Below, piece after piece: positions 17,780-26,616 of a stretch of DNA of 64,000 nucleotides. This stretch comes from Planctomycetota bacterium (lineage in GTDB: Bacteria; Planctomycetota; UBA1135; GCA-002686595). The translations under genes and the position numbers were made by a program. A model generated the notes under the pieces. That model worked only from the letters and a program-made list of their open reading frames with translations, had not been told where the DNA came from and made no database searches. How positions within the stretch are numbered: position 1 is the stretch's first letter; every line of letters begins with the position of its first letter. Location: assembly GCA_002862085.1 (NCBI GenBank), contig PKCK01000072.1, positions 34,921-98,920 of the forward strand, in the 5' to 3' direction.

Positions 17780-18534
17780 TTCCCGGGCTCAGGCACGAGG
17801 AGCGCGTCGCCGCTGAAGCCGTCCGTCAGGCACTCCTCGATGTCCACGCGGCCGTAGCCGAGTTCGAAGAACGCATCGAAGGCCGCCTGCTGCTCGACAG
17901 CCTTCGGGAAGTAGCTCGCGGTGAAGATCTCGATGAAGAAGGTCGGCCGCTGGCCCGTCCGGCGGAGCCACGGGAGGATTCCCTCCATCACGGCCCAGTC
18001 GTACCCCTCGGTGTCCGTCTTCACGAGATCGAGGCGCTCGATCCCGCGTTCGTCCAGCCAGTCGCTGGTGTTCCTCAGGTGCACGGTCTCGCGCTCCATC
18101 TCGTCCGCCACGACCACCGAGTTCGGACGATCGTCGAAGACCGCTTCCTCGAGCAGGGTGTTGCCCCCGGGGTTGTAGGGAGCCTTGTAGATCGTCTTGT
18201 CCTCGTTCGCGTTCCCGAGGCCCACGTTGAAGACCTCCAGCATGGAGTCGCCGGCGAATCGCTGCCTGGCCTTCTCCGCGTAGAACCGGACCGGTTCGAA
18301 GGCGAAACCGCGTGCGCCGGGTCGCGCCCGGCGCATGTGGTGCGAGAACGTCCCGATGTTGCAGCCGATATCGAGGAAGACGCCGTCCTCGGGCACGTGG
18401 AGCGCGAGCTTCGCCACGTCCGAGCGGATCTTCTTCTCGTGGCGCCTGTCCCAGCCATCGAGGCTGCGCGTCGGCACGAACGAGATCATCCTCTTGAGCA
18501 CCTTGTCGGCGATCTTGCGGGGCGAGTTCATCAT
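17776..18534 (-). CDS. FkbM-family methyltransferase
   Basis: The 252-residue protein has a class I SAM-binding motif FLDIGCNIGTFSHHM (53-67), an acidic strand-2 residue in GFAFEPV, and the FkbM-type core VKTDTEGYDWAVMEGI, where D and E near the active site are family features. FkbM enzymes O-methylate sugars, lipids or polyketides. Its 3' end overlaps the flippase start (GTGA), which points to glycan or lipid-linked oligosaccharide modification. Start at the first of two adjacent ATGs (18534). Confidence 0.85.
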   Translation of the reverse strand: MMNSPRKIADKVLKRMISFVPTRSLDGWDRRHEKKIRSDVAKLALHVPEDGVFLDIGCNIGTFSHHMRRARPGARGFAFEPVRFYAEKARQRFAGDSMLEVFNVGLGNANEDKTIYKAPYNPGGNTLLEEAVFDDRPNSVVVADEMERETVHLRNTSDWLDERGIERLDLVKTDTEGYDWAVMEGILPWLRRTGQRPTFFIEIFTASYFPKAVEQQAAFDAFFELGYGRVDIEECLTDGFSGDALLVPEPGK

Positions 18535-18594
18535 CGGGGGAAGGGGACCGATGGGGCGGTGTCGGAGCCGGCCGTCGGGGCGGCGCGACTCGGG

Positions 18595-19197
18595 TCACAA
18601 GCGGTCCAGGAAGGCGTCGAAGGCGGCGCCCTGGGCCTGAATCGTCTCGATCGGGCCCGTCAGCTTGACCGTCCACACGCCTGGATGGCCGGGTTTCTCG
18701 ATGTAGGCCACCGTCATGGGCCGCCCGGCGGCTCCATGGGCCCCCGCCGGATCCCCATCGGCCCCGGCTCCGCCGTCCAGCCGGAGAACGGACACCTCGA
18801 AGCCCCGCACGGTCCTGCGGGAGAACTGTTCCTCCGTGAGCTCCGCCACCGGTACGTCCATCCCGGCCTGGCGGATCCACCGCGACAGATTGGCCTCGAG
18901 TCCGCCGACACCCTTCGGCCACGCCGCCACGACCACCTCACCAGCGGCGCTGACGCCTCCGTCGGCACCGGGTAGCTGGTATTGATGCAGCCTCATCCCC
19001 TTGGAGGGAGGAACCGTCGTCCACGACTCGTCGGGGATGAAGCGTGGCAGCGCCGCGGGGAGGTCCTCGGCGCTGGAGAGGTGATCGGGCCCACCGGGAC
19101 CGGACGCGCCAGGGTCGGCGCCGCCCGAGGACGCGGCGGGATCGCCACCGCATGCGGAGGCCAACGCGATCAGGAGGATCGAAGGGAAGGTCTTCAT
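18595..19197 (-). CDS. Lipoprotein with one NVNRW-type repeat domain
   Basis: The 200-residue protein starts with a lipoprotein signal (SILLIALASAC, lipobox cysteine C16), then a Gly/Ser/Pro-rich linker. Residues ~50-200 form a domain that begins SWTTVPPSKGMR, contains GGLEANLSRWIRQAGM and ends with KLTGPIETIQ plus FDAFL. The same pattern occurs twice in the membrane-anchored protein at 43323-44510 (GGLEANVNRWRGQVG, KPNVNRWAGELQM). The function is unknown. The ATG at 19197 is preferred to an upstream frame start at 19257 because it gives a clean signal peptide. It is divergent from the small gene at 19275. Confidence 0.7.
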   Translation of the reverse strand: MKTFPSILLIALASACGGDPAASSGGADPGASGPGGPDHLSSAEDLPAALPRFIPDESWTTVPPSKGMRLHQYQLPGADGGVSAAGEVVVAAWPKGVGGLEANLSRWIRQAGMDVPVAELTEEQFSRRTVRGFEVSVLRLDGGAGADGDPAGAHGAAGRPMTVAYIEKPGHPGVWTVKLTGPIETIQAQGAAFDAFLDRL

Positions 19198-19274
19198 GGG
19201 AAGGCCCCAGTCTACCGACGACGGAAATCGAGTCGCGCCATGGCGTTCACATTGCAATATCCCAAGCCCTGCCC

Positions 19275-19763
19275 ATGCGCTGGATCGTCCCGTTGATCCT
19301 CCTCACCGCCTTCGGTGTTCACAGGGTCGGCCGCGCCCTGAGGTCCACCGAGCAGTCGGTGTCCGACCGGATCGAGTTCCTCGTCGCGAGCCTCGAGGAG
19401 CGGCAACCCAGGCGCCTCGTCGGGGGCCTCACGGAGGATTTCCTGGACGAGACCGGCCGCTTCGACCGCCGGGACGTCGCAGAGGCACTCCGCGTCCTGC
19501 TCGACCCCGGTCGACGCTATCGAGGGACGCTGCGCGAGGACGCCGGCCTGACCTTCCTCTCCGATCCCGAGCCGGCCGCTGACGCGGTCAGCGTCCGCGT
19601 ACGGTGCCTGATCGAGGCCCGCGCCAGCGGGCCGGGAAGCCTGGGCGCGACCTGGCGCCCCGTATGGGACCTCGAGCTGACGGCGGACCTCGTCCGAGCG
19701 AGCGGCACGTGGCGGGTCCGACGGACCCGCGACGTCAACCACGACGAGAGACCGCGCTGGTGA
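19275..19763 (+). CDS. Small membrane-anchored NTF2-like hypothetical protein
   Basis: The 162-residue protein has one N-terminal hydrophobic anchor (WIVPLILLTAFGVHRV) and a soluble domain with the helix-helix-strand order of NTF2/SnoaL-like folds (IEFLVASLEERQPRRLVGGLT, later VWDLELTADLVRASGTWRVRR). No catalytic residues can be assigned. The ATG at 19275 is chosen because the anchor begins there; the frame is open further upstream but opposes the lipoprotein gene. The stop lies 17 bases before the end of the convergent response-regulator gene. Confidence 0.55.
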   Translation: MRWIVPLILLTAFGVHRVGRALRSTEQSVSDRIEFLVASLEERQPRRLVGGLTEDFLDETGRFDRRDVAEALRVLLDPGRRYRGTLREDAGLTFLSDPEPAADAVSVRVRCLIEARASGPGSLGATWRPVWDLELTADLVRASGTWRVRRTRDVNHDERPRW

Positions 19764-19780
19764 GGCGCGGCGCCCGGCGC

Positions 19781-21187
19781 TCAGCTGAGCCCGTACTCCT
19801 TGATCTTGCGGTAGAGGGTCCGCTCCCCCATCCCGAGCACCTCGGCCGCGCGCTTGCGGTTGCCGTCCATCAGCTCGAGGTTGGCCTGGATGAGGGCGCG
19901 CTCGATCTCCTCCAGCGACCGTCCGGCGAGCTGCAGGCCGCCAGCGATCCCCGAATCGGCCCCGGTGGCGGCCCCGTCCGACTCCCACAGGCGGATCCCC
20001 ACCGGGACATCGTCCACCGACAGCGTCTCATCCGCGGCGAGCAGGACCATGTTCTCGACCGCGTTCCGGAGCTCACGGACGTTTCCCGGCCACGGGTATC
20101 GGACCAGGAGAGCGCGAGCCTCGGGCGCGATGGCGACGACGTCCCGCCCGTGGGTCTCGCGGAACTCGGCCATGAAGTGCTCGACGAGCAGCGGGACGTC
20201 CCCGGTGCGCTCGCGCAGGGCGGGCAGGTGGATCTCGACCACCTGGAGCCGGTGGAACAGGTCCTCGCGGAAGGTCTTCTCCGCCACCATCTCACGCAGG
20301 TTGCGGTTCGTCGCGGCGACGAGCCGGATGTCGACGCTCGTCGGCTCGTTGCCGCCCACCTGGACCACCTCGCGCGCCTCGAGCACGCGCAGGAGCTTCG
20401 CCTGCGTGGCGAGCGGCATGTCGCCGATCTCGTCGAGGAAGAGCGTGCCGCCATCCGCATAGGCGATGCGCCCCTCCTTGTCGGCGAGCGCACCCGTGAA
20501 CGCGCCTTTGATGTGGCCGAAGAGCTCGCTCTCGATGAGCCCCTCCGTGAGCGCGGCACAATTCACCGCGACGAAGTTCTTCTCCCGCCGTTCGCTGTTC
20601 GTGTGGATCGCGCGCGCGATGAGCTCCTTGCCCGTGCCGCTCTCGCCGAGCACGAGCACCGTGGCGGCCGTCGGCGCGACGCGGGCCAGGATCTCGAAGA
20701 CGCGCGTCATCTCCGGCGAATGCCCTCGCAGACCGTCGAAGCCGAAGCTCTTGTCGAACTGCCGCCGCAGCTCCACGTTCTCGCTGCGGAGCGATTCGTT
20801 GTCTTTCTTCAGGCGGCTCTTCTCGACGGCGCGTGAGAGCTTGGCCCTGAGCTCGCCGAGCTTGACGGGCTTCGAGAGATAGTCCTCCGCGCCTTCACGC
20901 ATCGCGTCCACCGCGGTCTCCACGGTCGCGTGCCCGGTGATCAGGAGGACCGGCGTGTCCGGCGCGATCACCTTGGCCTCACGCAGGACCTCGAGCCCGG
21001 ATCGATCGTGCATCACGAGATCCGTGAGTACGGCGTCGAACTCCTCGCGCTGAATGGAGTCCACGCCCGCGGTCCCCGACCCGACGACCACGCATTCGTA
21101 CCCGTCGATCTCCAGACCGTCGGCGAGCGCCTCCCCATGCCCCTCATCGTCGTCGACGATGAGGACCCTGCGCGTCTCCTGGCTCAT
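19781..21187 (-). CDS. NtrC-family sigma54-dependent response regulator
   Basis: The 468-residue protein has three domains. The receiver (about 6-120) holds the acidic pocket DDD at 12-14 and phospho-acceptor D56 in VLTDLVM. The AAA+ sigma54-activation domain (about 145-370) has Walker A GESGTGKE, the sigma54-contact loop ELFGHIKGAFTGA and Walker B GGTLFLDEIGD. A Fis-type HTH (LMDGNRKRAAEVLGMGERTLYRKI) ends the protein. When phosphorylated it should bind enhancer-like sites and open sigma54 promoters. Its ATG overlaps the stop of the histidine kinase gene by four bases, so the two form a cognate pair. Targets are not evident in the window. Confidence 0.95.
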   Translation of the reverse strand: MSQETRRVLIVDDDEGHGEALADGLEIDGYECVVVGSGTAGVDSIQREEFDAVLTDLVMHDRSGLEVLREAKVIAPDTPVLLITGHATVETAVDAMREGAEDYLSKPVKLGELRAKLSRAVEKSRLKKDNESLRSENVELRRQFDKSFGFDGLRGHSPEMTRVFEILARVAPTAATVLVLGESGTGKELIARAIHTNSERREKNFVAVNCAALTEGLIESELFGHIKGAFTGALADKEGRIAYADGGTLFLDEIGDMPLATQAKLLRVLEAREVVQVGGNEPTSVDIRLVAATNRNLREMVAEKTFREDLFHRLQVVEIHLPALRERTGDVPLLVEHFMAEFRETHGRDVVAIAPEARALLVRYPWPGNVRELRNAVENMVLLAADETLSVDDVPVGIRLWESDGAATGADSGIAGGLQLAGRSLEEIERALIQANLELMDGNRKRAAEVLGMGERTLYRKIKEYGLS

Positions 21188-22098
21188 TCCGCGGATTCTG
21201 CGCCGTCCACGTCCGCTTCGGAAGTGGGTTCCGGGGCTGAGTGCGACGCCTGGACGTCGATCGTTCGTTCCCCGCCCGGGATCTCCTGCATCAGCGGGAT
21301 CCAGAGGTGGAAGCGCGTCCCCCTCCCCTCCTCGCTCATGACGCCGATCTCACCACCGTGCATCTCCACGATGCGCTTGACGGTCGCGAGTCCGAGGCCC
21401 GTTCCTCCCTTCTTCGTGGAGTAGTACAGCTCGAAGCAGCGGCCCAGCTGTTCCGCACTCATCCCGACACCCGAGTCCGTCACGACGAGCTCGGCCCGGG
21501 GCCCGTCACGCCGCAGCTCGACGATGAGCTCGCCGCCTCCGGGCATGGCCTGCCGCGCGTTGACCACGAGGTTGACCAGCGCCTGCCGGAGAGCCCGCTC
21601 GTCGATCATGGCCAGTGGGATCGCCGGCGGGAGCAGAGCGTGGAGGCGCACCTGCTCCGTCTCGAGCTCCGGCGCGCAGAACTCGAGCACCTCCGCCACG
21701 AGCTCCGCGAGATCTCCTGGAGCCCGGTTGATCTCGCCGCCTCGCGCGAATCGCAGGAAGTCCTCCAGGATCCCCTCGAGCCGCGCCACCTCGCGCTGAA
21801 GCGTTCGGACGCGCTTGAGGGACCGCTTGTCCTTCGGACTCTGGGCGCCACCGCCGCCGGGAGCTGGCTGGAATTCCTCCTCCAGCAGCGTCAGGTTGAT
21901 CGCCATCGTCGAGAGCGGGTTCTTGATCTCGTGGGCGAGACCGCCTGCGAGCCGCGCGAGAAGACGCCGGCGGACCGCTCCATCCGTCTGACCGTCGGTC
22001 GCGAGAGGCTCCGGCGCGGCGTCCCACGCGCGAGACGTCCCGACCTCGGGCTGCTCCTCGCTCCCGTGCGCGTCCTCGGGTTCCTGTGATGTCGTCAT
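21184..22098 (-). CDS. Cytosolic NtrB-like sensor histidine kinase
   Basis: The 304-residue protein has no membrane segment. The H-box GLAHEIKNPLSTMAINL places the phospho-histidine at H56, and the catalytic ATPase domain shows the N-box LVNLVVNARQAM, G1 DSGVGM and G2 GTGLGLATVKRIVEMHGG. A Gly/Pro-rich insert (PAPGGGGAQSPKDKRS) lies in the dimerisation hairpin. There is no evident PAS sensor; the first ~40 residues are acidic and likely disordered, so the signal is probably a partner protein. The start at 22098 follows an AGG-containing leader; an upstream frame start exists at 22170. Coupled by a 4-base ATGA overlap to the response regulator. Confidence 0.9.
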   Translation of the reverse strand: MTTSQEPEDAHGSEEQPEVGTSRAWDAAPEPLATDGQTDGAVRRRLLARLAGGLAHEIKNPLSTMAINLTLLEEEFQPAPGGGGAQSPKDKRSLKRVRTLQREVARLEGILEDFLRFARGGEINRAPGDLAELVAEVLEFCAPELETEQVRLHALLPPAIPLAMIDERALRQALVNLVVNARQAMPGGGELIVELRRDGPRAELVVTDSGVGMSAEQLGRCFELYYSTKKGGTGLGLATVKRIVEMHGGEIGVMSEEGRGTRFHLWIPLMQEIPGGERTIDVQASHSAPEPTSEADVDGAESAE

Positions 22099-22220
22099 CC
22101 TGATCCGTGGGGCTGATCCGGTCGGTGCCCCGACGCGTGGATTCCTCGACTCAGGAGGAAAGCCACTCACCAGGAGACTACCTTCAAGGCGCGGAAGCTT
22201 CCCGTCGCCCCGACACCGCC

Positions 22221-23333
22221 GTGCCCGAACCGACGCATCTATCTCTCCCCGAGAACGGGGCGCCCGACGCGGAGACCCTCCGTACCTCCGTGGACGCGCT
22301 CGGAGCCGGCCGGGCGGTGATCCTCCCGACCGAGACGGTCTACGGGCTCGCGTTCCGCCCCGACGGCGCCGACGCGGAGGCGTTCGCGGCCGCCACGCGC
22401 GGGGCCGACCCGGGGCGCCCCCTCACCCTGCACCGCGCCTCGGCGGAGGGCCTGGCGGAGCTCGTCGAGCTGCCGGCGATGACGGCCCGCCTGCTCGACC
22501 GCTACGTCCCGGGGCCGCTGACCCTGGTCACGCGCCCCGTCGAGAGGGCCGTGGGCCCTCTCGCGGATCACCTCCGCCTGGTCTCCCACGAGGGCTGGGC
22601 AGGCTTGAGGATCCCCGGCCACGCGGGCGCCGCTGCGATCCTTGAGGCCGCCGCATTCCCGGTCGCCGTCGTTTCCCTCGAAGGAACGGACGGCACTCCT
22701 GCGAGGACGGCCACGGAGGCTGCCCGGGCCAGGGGCGCCGAGTTGGCGACGCTCCTCCTCGACGCTGGCGCGGCGTCCCTGGGCCAGCGCTCGACCGCCG
22801 TCGCCCTGGGCCGGGGCCGCTTCGAGATCCTGCGCGAGGGCATCGTCGGCGCGGAGGCCCTCCAGAGCACGGCCGGGCTCCGCATCCTCTTCGTCTGCAC
22901 GGGGAACACGTGCCGCAGTCCCATGGCCGAGGCCCTGGCGCGCCGCGCGATCCAGGACGCGATCGGGCACGCCGAGGAGGCTCGCTTCGGGTTCGAGGTG
23001 CGCTCGGCCGGCGTGTACGCCGGCCCCGGCGCGCCCGCCTCGGAGAACGCCGTGACCGCCATGGCGGATCGCGGGATCGACCTCACCGGTCACTCATCGC
23101 GTCCTGCGATCGACCGGGAGGTGCAGGGGTTCGATCGGGTGTATTGCCTGACGCGCAGCCACCGGGATGCGCTGCTCTCGGTCCTCCCCCCCGGCGCAGC
23201 GTCCAGGGTCGAGCTCATCGATCCTGACGGACGTGATGTCCCGGACCCCTTCGGTGGACCGCTCGAGATCTATCGGGCGACCGCGGACGTCATCGAGGAG
23301 TTCGTGCGTCGCCGGACTCCCGAGTGGGTCTGA
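22221..23333 (+). CDS. TsaC/YrdC threonylcarbamoyl-AMP synthase fused to low-molecular-weight tyrosine phosphatase
   Basis: This 370-residue protein joins two enzymes. Residues ~18-205 are a YrdC/TsaC domain (GRAVILPTETVYGLAF near its start, then YVPGPLTLV and later LRIPGH), which makes threonylcarbamoyl-AMP for tRNA t6A37. Residues ~218-366 are a low-molecular-weight protein tyrosine phosphatase with the P-loop C226-TGNTC-R232-S, an SAGV strand and the general-acid aspartate in DVPDPFGG. The joining has no stop or frame break. The phosphatase could target a protein or metabolite, or may regulate the TsaC half; neither is shown. The GTG at 22221 is chosen just before the TsaC fold, but an in-frame GTG at 22107 exists. 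The last 44 bases overlap the convergent lipoprotein gene. Confidence 0.85.
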   Translation: MPEPTHLSLPENGAPDAETLRTSVDALGAGRAVILPTETVYGLAFRPDGADAEAFAAATRGADPGRPLTLHRASAEGLAELVELPAMTARLLDRYVPGPLTLVTRPVERAVGPLADHLRLVSHEGWAGLRIPGHAGAAAILEAAAFPVAVVSLEGTDGTPARTATEAARARGAELATLLLDAGAASLGQRSTAVALGRGRFEILREGIVGAEALQSTAGLRILFVCTGNTCRSPMAEALARRAIQDAIGHAEEARFGFEVRSAGVYAGPGAPASENAVTAMADRGIDLTGHSSRPAIDREVQGFDRVYCLTRSHRDALLSVLPPGAASRVELIDPDGRDVPDPFGGPLEIYRATADVIEEFVRRRTPEWV

Positions 23334-24066
23334 CCACCTCTCCATCACCGCGGGCATCGAGGCGCTCGATGACCGCGCCGCCGCTGAGGTGAAGATCGGA
23401 GCTCCCGAGGAGCTCCACCTCCACCGGCCCGTCCACGAAGGCCCAGGCGTCCCCGGATCCGCCGCTCCTGTGCCGGAGCGCGCCTGCCCGAAGCCGCTCG
23501 AGGTGGAGTTCACCGGAGCCATCGTGAAGGATCTCGAGCGCGCCGACCGTCCCGCTCCCACGCACGTCGATGCTCCCGCGCGCGACGATCCGCAGGTGTT
23601 CGCACATGGGAGGCGATCCCGGCGCGGGCGCGCCGCCCGCGCGCAGGTCGACCTCCCCGGTCCCGCTGGCCTCGAGCTCTGCGAGGCGGCGCACCGTGAG
23701 CTCGAGGCTGGGAACCGGATCGAGGCGCAGCCCGTCGCGGACGCGAAGGGTCAGGTGGTCCCCGGTGACCACGTGCTGGATCAGATGCAGGATGTCCTCC
23801 GGCGCGTCGATCCACAGGTAGGAGTCCCCGCCCCGCGAGAAGCTGGCGAGAGGTCCGTCGCCGCTGCCCACCACGTGCACGGTCAGCTCGAGGCCGCCCT
23901 CGACCGTCACCCGCTCCACGGGCCTCAACGCGCGGCGTTCCTGGACGGACGCGCCGGATCCGTGCACCACCGTGACGGGGCGCGTACAGGCCGCGAGCAG
24001 CGCCGCCCCTCCGACCGCGACCAGGGCGCGAGCGCGGTGGCGCAGGAGGAGCGAGAGCACGGGCAT
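23290..24066 (-). CDS. DUF2807-type (GIN domain) lipoprotein
   Basis: The 258-residue protein has a lipoprotein signal (lipobox ALLAAC, C27). The mature part is a repetitive beta structure: VERVTVEGGLELTVHV, HLTLRVRDGLRLDP, LAELEASGTGEVDL, LRIVARGSIDVRGSGTV, ILHDGSGELHL and LLGSSDLHLSGG. Short G-S-G-x-h-x-h strands are typical of GIN/DUF2807 domains, which form a beta-solenoid and are often exported; the function is unknown. The ATG at 24066 was chosen because it starts the signal peptide. The 3' end overlaps the TsaC-phosphatase gene tail to tail by 44 bases. Confidence 0.78.
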   Translation of the reverse strand: MPVLSLLLRHRARALVAVGGAALLAACTRPVTVVHGSGASVQERRALRPVERVTVEGGLELTVHVVGSGDGPLASFSRGGDSYLWIDAPEDILHLIQHVVTGDHLTLRVRDGLRLDPVPSLELTVRRLAELEASGTGEVDLRAGGAPAPGSPPMCEHLRIVARGSIDVRGSGTVGALEILHDGSGELHLERLRAGALRHRSGGSGDAWAFVDGPVEVELLGSSDLHLSGGAVIERLDARGDGEVVRPTRESGDARTPR

Positions 24067-24130
24067 GCGAGAACTACGCGGCAGCCGTGCTCGTATTCTC
24101 AACGGGTTCGCGATCCACGGAGGATCCCGC

Positions 24131-24598
24131 TCACGCCTCGCCCGCCACGAGCACCGCGTGGGCCTCGGCCTGCTCACGCGTCTCCATGAGCTTCGCGCGC
24201 ACCGACTCCTTCGTCAGGACCCGGGCGATGTCTGCGAGGGTCCGGATGTGGAGCAGCTTCTGGCCCTTCGGGATCACGAGCAGCACGACCACGCGAGCGC
24301 TCTGACCATCGATGGACTCGAAGTCGAGCCCGCCTCCGTCCTGGACCACCCCCATCACGGCGAGGAGCTCCGAGACCTCCTCGACCGCGGCGTGCGGGAT
24401 CGCGACGCCGCGTTCCATCCCGGTGGACATGGACCGCTCGCGATCCAGCACGGCATCGCGGACCGCACTCTCGAGCTCGACCGGGAGCTTGCCGAGCGCG
24501 ACGAGGTGGTGCACCAGGTCGCCGATCGCCTGCCACTTGTCCGTCGGCTGGAAGTCGAGAAGGACGTCCGCGGGATCGAGGAGCTCGCTGGGCCGCAT
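24131..24598 (-). CDS. ptsN: PTS EIIA(Ntr)-like regulatory protein
   Basis: The 155-residue protein is a single fructose/mannitol-type EIIA domain. The phospho-acceptor histidine is H69 in RGVAIPHAAVEEV, preceded by a helical N-terminus (DKWQAIGDLVHHLV) and followed by VVVLLVIPKGQKLLHIRTLADIARVL. A stand-alone domain with no EIIB or EIIC nearby is the arrangement of PtsN, which regulates metabolism and is not a sugar transporter. HPr and EI are not in the window. The gene is 33 bases from the next gene in the same direction. Confidence 0.85.
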   Translation of the reverse strand: MRPSELLDPADVLLDFQPTDKWQAIGDLVHHLVALGKLPVELESAVRDAVLDRERSMSTGMERGVAIPHAAVEEVSELLAVMGVVQDGGGLDFESIDGQSARVVVLLVIPKGQKLLHIRTLADIARVLTKESVRAKLMETREQAEAHAVLVAGEA

Positions 24599-24631
24599 GA
24601 GCGCAGAGGATATCGACGAAGGCGCTGGAGG

Positions 24632-26053
24632 TCAGCGTGACCCGAGGACACGGCGGAGAGCGGCCCCCAGGGCCGCCCCCACGGCGATCGTCCCGGCCAG
24701 GAGCGCCGGTCCGGGATACGTCGCCAGGCTCGCCCCAGGGTGCGGGAGGAGGAACTGAAGCGCCCCGGGCACGATCCCCGCGGCCACGAGGAAGGCCGCA
24801 CCCAGTCCCGCGGCGGCGGGAACGGCGATGCGACCGCCCCTGCGCTCGGCGCCCTGATCGCCGGCCCCCTCGTTCCCGGAGGGGCCCATCAGCAGCGGCA
24901 CGAGGACGAGTCCGGTCAAGGCCGCGATCCCGATCAGCGCGACGGTCGACCAGTCCTCGGCTCCGTCGCGGACCGCGCTCCCCAGGCCGATCGAAGTGGC
25001 GAGACCGCCGAGGGTGAAGGGGAAGCCGACCAGGGAGAGGCCCGCGATCCAGGCGAAGATCGTCGTCTGCGGCATCGCCCGCGCGCCGCCGACCCCTGCC
25101 AGCAGCCGCGCCCTCTCGACGCTGAGGGAGATCACGGTCGCGGCGACCGCGTGCGCGATGAGGGCCAGCGCGACTCCGCAGGCTGCGCCCTCGTCACCGG
25201 TCCCGGCGCCGTAGACCGCCAGCGCTGCGGCTCCCTGGAACAGCCCGGCGTGCCGCTCGCCGGCGGAGCGTCTAGGGCCCGCCGATGAAACCAGCGCGAC
25301 TGCGAGGCCGACGAGCCCCACGGTACGCAGGGCTTCCACTCCGCCGAAGAGCACCTGCAGCGCCCAGATGAGTGTCAGATGGATCAGCACGGCGCCCGCG
25401 GACCCGCGCGCCGCGCCGCCGCGAGCGCAGAGCCCCGCCGTCGGCCCGCCCGCTCGACCCGGCAGGAGCAGCGGAACGACGAGCGCCAGGAAGACCGCCG
25501 TGGTCCCCGCGTCGCCCCTGAGTGGAAGCCCGAGCCACTCGATCGATCCGCTGGCTCCGACTGCGTTCCGCAGGCGCGCTCCCACAAGCCCGAGACCGAG
25601 CGTGACGAGGGCCGTCGACAGCGCGATGAGCCGCGCGAGTCCGATGGAGCGCTGCGCGAGCCTCGGACCCGAGAGGCCGGCACACGCCAGGAGCGCCGCC
25701 AGGGCCAGGAACATGCTGGTGATCGAGGCGGCCGTGACGGACAGAACGGCGAGCGCACATGGGACGAGCGGGTCGTCCGACTCGTCGTCGCGTTCGCGTG
25801 ACGCCCCGAGCGCAGCGACCCCGTTCAGCGCGAGCACGGCCGCCAAGGGCGCGAGGGCCCAGACACGAGTCGCCGCGATCTCCCCGCCCGCAGCAGCGGC
25901 CGCGAGGATGGCCCCGCCGCCGAGGATCGCCGCCGCCGGCCGGACTCGGCGCACGGTGGGCCAGATCCTCGAACGACCGACGAGCCCCACCACGCCGAGA
26001 GCCATGGCCAGGAGCAGCCAGAATTGGGCCTCGTTGCGGATGATCCAGTCCAT
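24632..26053 (-). CDS. NuoN/MrpD-like proton-translocating membrane subunit, divergent
   Basis: The 473-residue protein has about 12-14 Ala/Leu/Gly-rich membrane helices. A segment reading RAMPQTTIFAWIAGLSLVGFPFTLGGLAT resembles the conserved helix of NADH-quinone oxidoreductase subunit N and MrpD antiporters (family pattern MP-x-x-x-x-x-x-x-x-SLxGxPxTxGF). Key lysine/glutamate residues of active subunits are not obvious, and no other nuo or mrp gene adjoins it. It could be a specialised complex partner or an unrelated membrane protein with a similar helix. Confidence in membrane nature is high, in family only moderate. Confidence 0.5.
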   Translation of the reverse strand: MDWIIRNEAQFWLLLAMALGVVGLVGRSRIWPTVRRVRPAAAILGGGAILAAAAAGGEIAATRVWALAPLAAVLALNGVAALGASRERDDESDDPLVPCALAVLSVTAASITSMFLALAALLACAGLSGPRLAQRSIGLARLIALSTALVTLGLGLVGARLRNAVGASGSIEWLGLPLRGDAGTTAVFLALVVPLLLPGRAGGPTAGLCARGGAARGSAGAVLIHLTLIWALQVLFGGVEALRTVGLVGLAVALVSSAGPRRSAGERHAGLFQGAAALAVYGAGTGDEGAACGVALALIAHAVAATVISLSVERARLLAGVGGARAMPQTTIFAWIAGLSLVGFPFTLGGLATSIGLGSAVRDGAEDWSTVALIGIAALTGLVLVPLLMGPSGNEGAGDQGAERRGGRIAVPAAAGLGAAFLVAAGIVPGALQFLLPHPGASLATYPGPALLAGTIAVGAALGAALRRVLGSR

Positions 26054-26616
26054 GGACGCTCTCCCGGGGCGTCGCCGAGGAGGGCGCGGATCGTGCCCGC
26101 GCTCCCCGCGCGCCGCAACGCCGCCCCGGGGGGCGATGATCGCGACGGACCAGATCGCCCCTAAGTGTCTGTGGTTACGCGTGCTACGCGTCTGCTGTTT
26201 CGGCCCAGCGGCGAAACGCGCCGAATCGTCGCACGCGATGGCGCCCGACGCCCGGGACGGCCGTGAGCCTCAAGAGCCGCCGCCAGCCTCTGACCATTCG
26301 CAGGGCACACGCAAGACCGACGACGATCCCACCTCGGGAGGGTCGCATCGACCCCGCCGAATCGGGAAGATGCCGGGCCGCAGGGCGTCATGACCCCCGT
26401 CGGGTGTGCTCCACGGCCCTCTGTGGCCGGGCCAGCCGCCTCTCGACCACTTGATAGCCCACGACGCCAGCCGCCCCGGCGCCGGCGACCCGTTCCTCGG
26501 GCCCACCGGCCCGACCCGACTTGCGACACCGCACGCACACCGCGCAGCCTCCGCGGCTCCCCATGGAACCGCTGACGGATGTGCACACCTGTCCCCCATC
26601 TTCTCCCGCAGCTGCG
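26054..26616. promoter_or_regulatory. Upstream region of the type II secretion operon
   Basis: This 563-base divergent region separates the NuoN-like gene from the secretin gene. It contains two copies of ACGCGT within 26177-26191 (in a TACGCGTGCTACGCGT arrangement) that could be an operator. An in-frame ATG at 26563 could extend the secretin N-terminus. I see no further gene; a 968-residue open frame on the minus strand spanning this area and the secretin gene has the composition of an antisense shadow. Confidence 0.35.

Noticed and set aside
22155..22162. Perfect AGGAGG ribosome binding motif
   Set aside because: No start codon lies at a useful distance in the TsaC-phosphatase frame, so it is probably chance.
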